Shown here in pieces: positions 25,107-34,066 of a DNA stretch of 36,065 bases. How positions within the stretch are numbered: the stretch's first letter is position 1; each line of letters begins with the position of its first letter. The notes under the pieces are model-generated. The model saw nothing but the letters and a program-made list of their open reading frames with translations. It was not told the DNA's origin and made no database searches. The stretch is from a virus, in the IMG/VR virus record IMGVR_UViG_3300035216_000705, positions 1 to 36,065 of that record. One strand, written 5' to 3'. Both the position numbers and the translations under genes were made by a program.

Positions 25107-28100
25107 ATGGCGGAAAATAATTCAATACAGACAATGCTACCTGAGTTGTTAAGACTTTTTAACAATTCGTTGGAGAGCTTTGAGAAAGTAAATCAGGCTA
25201 TTACTTCAAATAGAGAGTCGGTAACTGTTAATATACAAAACCAGAACGGAACAAACTCTAGAGTAACTATTCCAAGTTTTGGTTATCTTAAAAACTCTGT
25301 AGATAGGTTACAGACAAATATTAATACTATAACTAATTTTAATGATTCAAATAGTTCAATAAGATTACCTGATGGTACTTTTAGAAAGTTAGTTTTAGCT
25401 AAACTTCCAACAGAGGCTGCTGATTTAACTGAAATGACTTCTGTTAATCAATTTAACGTAAAACCTAATTGGTTTTTTGAAGAATTAATTAATCCACTAT
25501 TATATGTTTCTTTTGATATAACTGGCCAAGCGCCTATTTACACAGAGCGAACAATAGTTAAAAGGTTTATATTAGATACTAATACACAAAGCAAAATTAA
25601 TTTCTTTGATAATAATTATAATGGTGTTGCTAATATAAATTATGATACTTTTTTACAAGAAATTGTTGAGAAAAATATAGCATATGTTTTAGATGAAGCG
25701 GTTACTGATTTACCACCGAGGGATTTAAGATATTCAGGAATGTTTAGTGTTACTAGGATTTCAGAAGAGAATGTTACGCAAACAGTAAATGGTGTTGAGA
25801 CAACAACTGCACAAAAACTTTATAAACTTAATAAAATATTTTATACAGATTCAGAAGCTGATTTTGAAGATACTGTTCAACTTAAAGTTGGGGATAGTTT
25901 AGAAGTAGTATCTGATCCTATAGATACAAGATATACCGTAACACAAATTGATAGTAGTACAAACTCAGTAGTTGTAAGATTACAAGAAGGTACTAGAACT
26001 ATAAGTATTGGTGCTGATGTTTTAAAAATTGGATCATCTCTTAATAATGAAATAGCGGTAGATGTGACTGTAGGTTTTGGAGAAAGGTGTGTAACTTTTA
26101 TTAAACCAATTGATCCAGATTCTAAAATACCTGCAGTGAATTGGTCACCAGGTAGTGGTTTTTATACTAATGATTTAAATACTATTGATGCAGCAGGTAA
26201 TCAACAAACTTTAGCTACATATTATCAGCAGAGTGCTGTAGATTTTGGTAGATATTTATTATCATTTGCACAAGATAAAATTCCTACTAGTAGAGAAGGT
26301 ATAACACCTAATGCACCAGTTCTTGATGCTGATAATTTTTCTGTTACGTTAATTAATGGACAGGTTTCTGAATCACCTGTTATTGTAAGTCTTAGGGATT
26401 TAAGTAATCAAAAAAATACTAATCAAGCTACACTAACAGAATTAGATGTATCAATTAGCCAAAGCAAGAAAAGAATACAAACAACTAATTATAGTACAGA
26501 AGTTGAAAGGGATGCTGATAAGAATGCGCTACAAGGATTAGTTACAGAGAGATCTTCTACTGCAAAATTATATTCTTCTGTAGTTACTGAAATAGATGCA
26601 AAGGTTAAAGATAACTCAGTAAATAGTATAACTCCTAAATATAGAGTAAGAGGCTTTTGGTCTTTACCTGAAGAAAAATCTGCACCTGCGACAGGCTTAC
26701 AAGATATAGTTAAGTTTGTTTATCGATATAGGTATCTTTCTTCTGATGGTGCTGCAAATGCAGTTGACCAATTTACTTTTAGTGATGGAAGTGGTACGAG
26801 CCAAGGTGCATTTTCTAATTATGTACAAATAGAAAGTGTATTAAGACCTAGAACTAAAAATACTTTAACTGGGTTATATGAATGGGCTCCTATTGATGAT
26901 GATAATGCAGACGCTATAAATATTAATCAATTAGACATACCTATAAGAAAAGGTGAACAAGTTGAAATACAAGCTAAGTCAATATCAGAGGCCGGGTGGC
27001 CAGGTAATCCTTTAGAAAGTTCATGGAGTAATACCGTAAGGGTTGACTTTCCAGCAGACTTAAGTTCTTCTAATGAAGTTGAAACTATATTAGCACAAAA
27101 TCAAGAAGATCTTGCAAGAGTAGCATTAACAGAAGAACTAGAAAGTTTACAATTATATACTCACTTAAGCAGCTCCTTTACTGCTAATGAAACTTATTAT
27201 GCACACTCATCTCCAGTTATTGCATCTGGATTTTTATCAGAGAACCAAACGCCTATTGATTTATTTACAAAATTAACAGAGATGCAAAATCAATTAGATT
27301 TATTTGCAGAGTTATTAAGTAATGCCCAAGGTGAAATGCAAGTTACTTTAGTAGATGACCAAGGTAATACTTCTTCTCTCAAAAGAAATTCTATTACTAA
27401 AGTTTTTGCAGGGTTTTATTCTCAAGAAGTAAATGGTTTAGATGATCCTAGAGGAGCCGTGATTACAAAAACATATTTTATTAATATTGGTAATAGATCA
27501 CAAACAGTATTACAATTAGTATCCAGAATTACTGGTAATAGAGATAGGATGGTAAGACAATCAGAAAATCCAGGATCTTATACTACTGCTAATACAACAA
27601 GCTTAGATAACGGTTCCACTATTCTACCTGCAACATATTCATGGTTAGATAATAGTGCAATTAACCAAACTAATGCAAGAGCTACATATAGAGGGGATGA
27701 TGTAGATTATAATACTATAAGAAAATATGATTTAACACCAATTCTCTTAACTAACCCAACAGTTACAGCAGCGACTAAATACGGCCAAACTGTATCATTA
27801 GCGCCATTTCAATCTACACAAAATAAAAATCAGTATATTTATAGTAGATATTCAGATGTATCTAACGATGGTAATTTTTATAGTTATATTAATCCTAATT
27901 CTGATTTTACATTTAATTTAGATACTTTAGAAAATTTTTATCCTAGGACAGCAGATACAGGTACGGCTAACCCAACAACTCAATTTATATGGAGCGGAGG
28001 TTTTGATGTCAGCGGTAATCCAACAACAGCACCTACTTATGGTGGAACTGGAACAGATGATACTATTGAGGTTTCAATTGCTCATCCATATTTAAAAAAT

Positions 28101-28991
28101 TATGCTGCTTATAAAGCTGCATATGAATCTTTAACTGGAGACCTAGGTACTTTAGATCCAGCAATTAATCCAATCACGGCAGTATTACCTATTGATTGTA
28201 CAACTACCGTAGGTAATGGTACAGCAGCTGTAATGTTTAGGCAATCAAAGTTTTCCCCTTTAACAGTGAGTGAATCTTTTGGGGAATCACAAGGAATTTA
28301 TATAAATGAAAATGTTACAGATTTGTATAGTTTATCTGTTGCTGGTGGTGGTGCATTAAACCCATCGTTTACAACCTCACAGATATTACAGGCTAGCCCA
28401 TCATTAACAGGTGCTAATTTAAAATGCCTATGGGACACTACAGCCCCAGGTTATATTAACTATAGTAGAAATGGAAAAACTTCATTTGACGGTTTTGATC
28501 AATATACATTAGGAAAACAATCATGTGGATCATATTTATTTGTTTCTGCTGATACACACCAAAATATACAAGTAGATGGAGATTCAATACAATCATATGA
28601 ATTAGTTGAATTTGGCCAACAAAATTCTTTAAATATTCCTTTAGTTTTCCAATATAGAATGACAGATTATTTTGGTTTAACAACAGGGAGTGGTTTAGGA
28701 AATATTGCAGGTGATACTACTGGAGCTACTGTTAATTTAACTTATTCTAAAAAAATAGGATTTGATATTTATCCAAACAATTCAGAGGTAATACAATTTG
28801 ATGTTGAGTTATTTGCAAAGTATCGATCTGATAGATTAAGTATAGATGTATTCCCACAAGCAACAGTGACTAAAGGATTGAATGATTTAGAAAAAGTAGT
28901 TGCTGGACTAAGACCTTCAGTTAATCAAACACAAGTTGGAAGACCTCAGCTGACGAATGTTGATGGCGGGCCAGGACCATTAGCTAACTAA
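25107..28991 (+). CDS. Giant virion structural protein with internal coiled coils (1294 aa)
   Basis: Structural protein of the tail/baseplate periphery; no named family. Starts with a helical bundle ('LPELLRLFNNSLESFEKVNQ', then 'FGYLKNSVDRLQTNINTITN') and a beta region to about 430. A coiled coil spans about 432-506 ('TLTELDVSISQSKKRIQTT', 'RDADKNALQGLVTERSS'), and two further helical segments lie near 657-690 and 712-745 ('LFTKLTEMQNQLDLFAELLS'). The C-terminal half is beta-rich with many aromatic and Asn residues; the tail is Gly/Pro-rich ('GRPQLTNVDGGPGPLAN'). Alternation of beta domains and helical hairpins suits a long protein lining a baseplate or whisker. It is preceded by a 22-base A-rich gap. 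No catalytic motif or signal peptide. Confidence 0.65.
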   Translation: MAENNSIQTMLPELLRLFNNSLESFEKVNQAITSNRESVTVNIQNQNGTNSRVTIPSFGYLKNSVDRLQTNINTITNFNDSNSSIRLPDGTFRKLVLAKLPTEAADLTEMTSVNQFNVKPNWFFEELINPLLYVSFDITGQAPIYTERTIVKRFILDTNTQSKINFFDNNYNGVANINYDTFLQEIVEKNIAYVLDEAVTDLPPRDLRYSGMFSVTRISEENVTQTVNGVETTTAQKLYKLNKIFYTDSEADFEDTVQLKVGDSLEVVSDPIDTRYTVTQIDSSTNSVVVRLQEGTRTISIGADVLKIGSSLNNEIAVDVTVGFGERCVTFIKPIDPDSKIPAVNWSPGSGFYTNDLNTIDAAGNQQTLATYYQQSAVDFGRYLLSFAQDKIPTSREGITPNAPVLDADNFSVTLINGQVSESPVIVSLRDLSNQKNTNQATLTELDVSISQSKKRIQTTNYSTEVERDADKNALQGLVTERSSTAKLYSSVVTEIDAKVKDNSVNSITPKYRVRGFWSLPEEKSAPATGLQDIVKFVYRYRYLSSDGAANAVDQFTFSDGSGTSQGAFSNYVQIESVLRPRTKNTLTGLYEWAPIDDDNADAININQLDIPIRKGEQVEIQAKSISEAGWPGNPLESSWSNTVRVDFPADLSSSNEVETILAQNQEDLARVALTEELESLQLYTHLSSSFTANETYYAHSSPVIASGFLSENQTPIDLFTKLTEMQNQLDLFAELLSNAQGEMQVTLVDDQGNTSSLKRNSITKVFAGFYSQEVNGLDDPRGAVITKTYFINIGNRSQTVLQLVSRITGNRDRMVRQSENPGSYTTANTTSLDNGSTILPATYSWLDNSAINQTNARATYRGDDVDYNTIRKYDLTPILLTNPTVTAATKYGQTVSLAPFQSTQNKNQYIYSRYSDVSNDGNFYSYINPNSDFTFNLDTLENFYPRTADTGTANPTTQFIWSGGFDVSGNPTTAPTYGGTGTDDTIEVSIAHPYLKNYAAYKAAYESLTGDLGTLDPAINPITAVLPIDCTTTVGNGTAAVMFRQSKFSPLTVSESFGESQGIYINENVTDLYSLSVAGGGALNPSFTTSQILQASPSLTGANLKCLWDTTAPGYINYSRNGKTSFDGFDQYTLGKQSCGSYLFVSADTHQNIQVDGDSIQSYELVEFGQQNSLNIPLVFQYRMTDYFGLTTGSGLGNIAGDTTGATVNLTYSKKIGFDIYPNNSEVIQFDVELFAKYRSDRLSIDVFPQATVTKGLNDLEKVVAGLRPSVNQTQVGRPQLTNVDGGPGPLAN

Positions 28992-29004
28992 TTTATTTTA
29001 ACTT

Positions 29005-29012
29005 TATCTTTG
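29005..29012 (+). promoter_or_regulatory. Possible Bacteroidota-type -7 element (TATCTTTG)
   Basis: TATCTTTG in the 49-base gap before the 1671-residue gene fits the TAnnTTTG -7 consensus of Bacteroidota housekeeping promoters. No TTG is found at the expected 17-23 base distance upstream, so only half the promoter is present. This is the one gap of 26 bases or more that lacks the TATATAATA-like element. The leader to the ATG is very A-rich (AATAAATAAAAAAAG). Confidence 0.25.
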
Positions 29013-29040
29013 GTGAATAAATAAAAAAAGTGAAAGATAA

Positions 29041-32000
29041 ATGGCTGAAAAATTGCTTGACCAAGCATCATATAGTTTAATTCGAACTAACCCTAAACTA
29101 ACAGGTAATGTAAAGGTTGTATCAGATGGTACAGATATTTACTTAGAATCGTTTAGTGCTAATACTCGATTATCTTCTCAAAGATATAAAGCGTTTAGAG
29201 TAGACGGTACAAGTACCTATGACCAAGATGTGTTTAGATTTTTTAATGAAGGTAAATTTCCTAAAGAAGCTGCATATGAAGTATTTCAAGAATTTGAAGA
29301 TACTTCCGTATTAAATACTTTTGGCAATCAATATGAAATGTTTTATGGTGCAGGTACTAGATCTATTGCATCTGAAAGTTATAGCCAAAGCCTAGGAACT
29401 TTAGCCCCTTTGTGGTTAAATGAGCAAATACCTAATTATTTTGTAATTTTTAGATTAGATGATCCAGCTGCTATAAATAATATTAATGCTTCTAATGAAA
29501 ATGATGGAGCAAATAATGCTCAAACATCTGCTCAGTTTTCAAAAAATGTATTAGAAAATTGTACAGCAATAAAAACTTTTGATTTATCTCCTAGTAGTAA
29601 ATTAGGTTCTTATATTAGAAATTATAGAAATCAGGAAGAATTTCCAACAGTACCGTTAAATGTTAGCTGGAGAAAAGACGAACCTATTTTATGGAACGGT
29701 ATTAATTATAATCATGGCGGATTTACTAGTAGTGGGAGTTATGCATATAATGATTTAGTTGGTAAAGATGCTACTATAATAGAGAATGAATATTTCTTTA
29801 CACAAGGATTTCAGAATAATGGTATTTTATTAGCTAATCTTTTAAACTTGGAGTTTCTTTTTGATGATCCTAATGCACCAGACTATTCAATCAATCGTTA
29901 TTTTGGTATGTATGTTAATGAAGTGGAAGAAGGTGGGTTTGATTTATCTGGTATAGGATTTTTTAAAAATACAGAAAAAAGCCAATTACCAAAAATAAAA
30001 ACGATAACAGAAGTATCTCAATATTTAAATACGCCATTTGAAATGACTAATGAGGCGGGTATATTATTATTTTTAGATCCTACTAAAACTACCACAATAA
30101 CAGGTTTGCCAACGCCGACTAGAGTTAATGAGGTAGAATCAGTCTTTTATGTTAAAGATAAGGATGATGATTTCCATACAATAAAAAAGGGGTCTAATTG
30201 GGAAACTAATCAATTAAGATTATTTGACAAGAAAATTAATATTGCTTTACTTACAGGATATAAAGAACCTGATACTTATGCTAATGCATCTATAATTAGT
30301 AGACAAGGCTTTTCACAAATGTACATGAAAATTGTTGGTGACTCTGCCGAAACTCCGGCACTACCCGGTAATGCTTTAGCAGGAGAAGGCCCTTGGCCTA
30401 TTCCTAGTGGATTACAAAATGTAACTGCAGGTAGCGCTATAAAATTTTATACACCTAGTGGTAATATACTTATAGGTAGCATTGTAACATCACTTAGTTC
30501 GAATTCAGTTATTCCTCCTGAAACTTTTATTGAAACTGTATCATATGATTATACAGGATTAACAGCATCCCCTAGCTACCCAGTTATAGTTTCTATAACA
30601 TTAAATAATGATGTTACTTTAGATAATAATAGTAATACTTTATTTAAATCACCCCAACCTATAATAGAACAAGTTCCTGATGGATCTACTATTTCTTTTT
30701 ATGATGGTGTAAATTTGACAGGTATTATTCAAGCTAGTACCACGATGGCTCCAAAGCCTGGAACTTCATTTGAAAGCTTTTTTAATCCTACTGGGACTGT
30801 TCAGGAAGTTGCCCAGGCAATAACAAAGGCTATTAATAAAGGTATAGATGAAAACCTTAGATTTTTTACAGCAACAGTTAATAATGATACTGTTTATGTT
30901 ATATCACGATTTGCAGGGAGTAGATTTAATCAATTAAATTTTAAAATGGATTCTACCTTTCCATTACAGCAAACTACAGTACAAACATATCCTATAACAT
31001 CGCCATCTTTATTAAACAATAATTTTGTTGGGGGTAACGATACAACAAATGCATTATTAAAAGTTTTAGCTGGTGACCAAAAAAGATTTACCAAAGGTAA
31101 TTTTGTACAAACCACAGGAGGCTATTCACAAATAGGAGATTGGGTTCCATATACAGACGAACCTATTTATGACGGATTAAATAATCAAATAGGTTATACT
31201 GACATTAATACTTATGTTTTAATTACATGTGATGATAATCAAATAATGGTTACTCGATCTAACCAGGTAGCTTTATATTCAGATTATAAACCTAGCTTTG
31301 GTAGATTTTCATTTTTTGAAGTTAAAGATTTTGATGTAGATTTTTATAGTACATTATATAGTGAAGAAGGCGAGCTTGTTTATGAAAAGGATCATTATAA
31401 TCAATCTACACCTGGTGTTAGTGGCCCGGTATATTCTGGTATAAGTAGAACACCTGAAATTAGAAAGTTTTATGACACAGGAGGATTCTTTAATTTAGTT
31501 GGTTTATTACAACCATCATCACCTAATGACGTTGTTGAAGATTATATTAAATCTGAATATATTAGGTTAGAAGAAAACTTTTTAACTTCACAAGCAACTG
31601 CATCAAGAATAATTCCGTATATAAATAAGTGGTCATGGATAAATGATGGTAAAGATGTACGGAATCATCCTTATAGATTAGATTTGAGTGAGGCGTTTGG
31701 TTTAAATAATTTTGCACCATCTAAATGGGATAGAGGTCAAGTTTCTAGTGGATATACTCATGAATGGTATTATTTAGCAGAATTCCCAAAGTACTTTACA
31801 CAAAATGCTATTGAGAGTTCTTGGAGTTATATTGATGAAGCACCAACAGACGATACTCCAGCTAACCCAATAACAGGAGCAGCATATATACCAGGAACCT
31901 TTCAGCGTGTAGATAAAGATTACTTTAATGATTATTTTATTATTAGTAAGTTTACAACTGGCGGTATAACAGAAATTGACAAACAGTTAAGATATGGTAG

Positions 32001-34056
32001 ATTTAGTGGTGGTGATGAAAAGAATTTTGCTGAAACTTTTTTAAGAGGGGTTAGAATTATAGCAAAACCTAAAGCAAGATTTTCACAAAAGCCTGATTTT
32101 GATACAAGATCTATATCTTATGTTACTAATGGTACTTTTAATGATTATAGGTTTTCAGTTATGTTAGTTCCTAACTTACCTAATAAACCAGAGAACGAAA
32201 TTAAATTTATTAAAAATGACAAATGGAAAACAGTTGTCATGTTAATTTCATTAAAATACGATGATCCATGTATTAATAATGGTAGTGAAATAATTGATAG
32301 AACAACTCTTTATTCAATGGAGAGTAAATATAAAGTAACTGCTAACTGTGCACCAGTAGAACCCTTTCAATATTTAGATAGTACTATGCAAGGCGCTCTT
32401 GCTTTTGCTAATGCTACAGTTGATCCAGTTACTAGTTTAATTTCAGTATTTGGAATACCTGACGCAGAGGGAAACCCAACTCGATTTTTAGATGATTTAT
32501 CTTTAACTTCTAGTGGAGGATACCCAGAGATTGAATTTACAGCAGACGGTGCTAACTTTGTAATTAAAGGAATAACAGAAGTGATTTCACAAGATAAGTT
32601 TATATGTTCAACGGTAGAGAGGAATGGTATTCCATGGACGTTGCCTAATAATGTACCTAATTCTTTTACTTTACAAAGAGTAACATATACATTAAAAGGA
32701 TCTGGTTTTGGTGCATACCAAAACAGATTAAATCAAGTAGGATTCGCAGAAATATTTGAAGCAGTAAATATAGGTAATCCTAATATCATTTATCAAACAA
32801 TAGATGAATTAGGAAATCAGGTTCTAAACAATGATGGAACATTAGCCCAAACTTTTTCAATAGAATTAAGAGCACAAGAAGATATACTCAAGGCAGTATA
32901 TGTTGGAGTTTTACCAGATCCTAATAAACCAACTGCTTTTAATTTAACTGATGTTATAGGATATGACTTATCACTACAAACCGCACCGCGCATTACCCCA
33001 ATCGGTAGGCATGCAGGATATTATCAACCTACCGCACTTTCAATCTTATCATTTAGAGACCCATATGCAAATTTAAACCTTACTAGTAGTGGCACAGGAT
33101 CTTCTACTGGGGGTGGTAATATTACTGATGAGGCATATAAATTAAAAGTGTTGGAATTATGTAAATATAAAAATACACAATTTAACAGTAGTGATTCAAC
33201 TTTTGGGCAGTTACAAAATTTCTTTTACCATAAAGTAAACGAACAAGACCCATCTACTATATTAGAATTATCTGCTGAAAGTGCATTCCCTAGTTTATAC
33301 CCTTTAATTAATGAATGGGGAATTGACTATAAAGATTTTTATGCATTCTCTTCTAACTGGGAACCTGCATATTTTACTAAGAGCATTGACAAAACCTTAA
33401 TTGAAGATGTTATAGGTACAAGATCAATGAAAGAGAAGAAATCCTTCTTTGGATCAAAATACTTAAAAGTACCAGAAACAATAATATTAGATACCTTTAA
33501 ACCACACCCTTTTGAAAAAAGAGCCATTAAACAACCTAGTTTAATAAATGGAACTTTTATGTACAGGGACACACCATCTGTTGTTATTAATAAAAAATTA
33601 ATAAGAACGGCAAACGGCGTAAGTTTTCCTGAATTAAAAAAACGACCAACTGCTCCTAATGTAACATTTTATTTATTTAATCAAAAGAGATTAATAGAAT
33701 ATTTGTTTACTCCAATTAAGGAACAATTTCAAAAGTATGTTAAAGATTTATATGGTTGGGGTAATTTAGAAACTTTAAATGATGATGTAGATAGATATAT
33801 TACTGAAAATATTTTGAGGCTTTATAAAATAGAAAAAGTAGAGTTTTATACTTTAGCATCTAGAGCCACTCAACCTGATACTTATACAACGGCTGAGTTG
33901 ACAAATGCTGAAAAGATTAGTAATGGGTTAACTATTAATGAGAACGTATCATCAAAAACATTAAATACAAACCCATTTGATTTAAGGCTAATATATAATA
34001 AAAGAACAGGTTTCTCTGAATCGTTTGGTTTCAGTGTTACTATAGTTAAAAAATAA
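29041..34056 (+). CDS. Giant tail/baseplate structural protein (1671 aa)
   Basis: Largest complete gene in the window. The N-terminus 'SYSLIRTNPKLTGNVKVV' (about 10-27) followed by 'YKAFRVDGTSTYDQDVFRFF' resembles openings I associate with large structural proteins of big myophages, though I cannot confirm this by search. Mid-regions are beta-rich with repeated Asn/Thr/Gly loops, including a probable sandwich around 500-620 and an aromatic-rich region (about 790-1010). The C-terminal 260 residues become mixed and basic ('FEKRAIKQPSLINGTFMYRD', 'LIEYLFTPIKEQFQKYVKDL', 'NILRLYKIEKVEFYTLASRA'), possibly the anchoring end. No enzyme motif. It lies ten bases before a collagen-type fibre and after the 1294-residue protein, so it could connect baseplate to fibres. 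Role inferred from context. Confidence 0.65.
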   Translation: MAEKLLDQASYSLIRTNPKLTGNVKVVSDGTDIYLESFSANTRLSSQRYKAFRVDGTSTYDQDVFRFFNEGKFPKEAAYEVFQEFEDTSVLNTFGNQYEMFYGAGTRSIASESYSQSLGTLAPLWLNEQIPNYFVIFRLDDPAAINNINASNENDGANNAQTSAQFSKNVLENCTAIKTFDLSPSSKLGSYIRNYRNQEEFPTVPLNVSWRKDEPILWNGINYNHGGFTSSGSYAYNDLVGKDATIIENEYFFTQGFQNNGILLANLLNLEFLFDDPNAPDYSINRYFGMYVNEVEEGGFDLSGIGFFKNTEKSQLPKIKTITEVSQYLNTPFEMTNEAGILLFLDPTKTTTITGLPTPTRVNEVESVFYVKDKDDDFHTIKKGSNWETNQLRLFDKKINIALLTGYKEPDTYANASIISRQGFSQMYMKIVGDSAETPALPGNALAGEGPWPIPSGLQNVTAGSAIKFYTPSGNILIGSIVTSLSSNSVIPPETFIETVSYDYTGLTASPSYPVIVSITLNNDVTLDNNSNTLFKSPQPIIEQVPDGSTISFYDGVNLTGIIQASTTMAPKPGTSFESFFNPTGTVQEVAQAITKAINKGIDENLRFFTATVNNDTVYVISRFAGSRFNQLNFKMDSTFPLQQTTVQTYPITSPSLLNNNFVGGNDTTNALLKVLAGDQKRFTKGNFVQTTGGYSQIGDWVPYTDEPIYDGLNNQIGYTDINTYVLITCDDNQIMVTRSNQVALYSDYKPSFGRFSFFEVKDFDVDFYSTLYSEEGELVYEKDHYNQSTPGVSGPVYSGISRTPEIRKFYDTGGFFNLVGLLQPSSPNDVVEDYIKSEYIRLEENFLTSQATASRIIPYINKWSWINDGKDVRNHPYRLDLSEAFGLNNFAPSKWDRGQVSSGYTHEWYYLAEFPKYFTQNAIESSWSYIDEAPTDDTPANPITGAAYIPGTFQRVDKDYFNDYFIISKFTTGGITEIDKQLRYGRFSGGDEKNFAETFLRGVRIIAKPKARFSQKPDFDTRSISYVTNGTFNDYRFSVMLVPNLPNKPENEIKFIKNDKWKTVVMLISLKYDDPCINNGSEIIDRTTLYSMESKYKVTANCAPVEPFQYLDSTMQGALAFANATVDPVTSLISVFGIPDAEGNPTRFLDDLSLTSSGGYPEIEFTADGANFVIKGITEVISQDKFICSTVERNGIPWTLPNNVPNSFTLQRVTYTLKGSGFGAYQNRLNQVGFAEIFEAVNIGNPNIIYQTIDELGNQVLNNDGTLAQTFSIELRAQEDILKAVYVGVLPDPNKPTAFNLTDVIGYDLSLQTAPRITPIGRHAGYYQPTALSILSFRDPYANLNLTSSGTGSSTGGGNITDEAYKLKVLELCKYKNTQFNSSDSTFGQLQNFFYHKVNEQDPSTILELSAESAFPSLYPLINEWGIDYKDFYAFSSNWEPAYFTKSIDKTLIEDVIGTRSMKEKKSFFGSKYLKVPETIILDTFKPHPFEKRAIKQPSLINGTFMYRDTPSVVINKKLIRTANGVSFPELKKRPTAPNVTFYLFNQKRLIEYLFTPIKEQFQKYVKDLYGWGNLETLNDDVDRYITENILRLYKIEKVEFYTLASRATQPDTYTTAELTNAEKISNGLTINENVSSKTLNTNPFDLRLIYNKRTGFSESFGFSVTIVKK

Positions 34057-34066
34057 TAGAAAAGAA

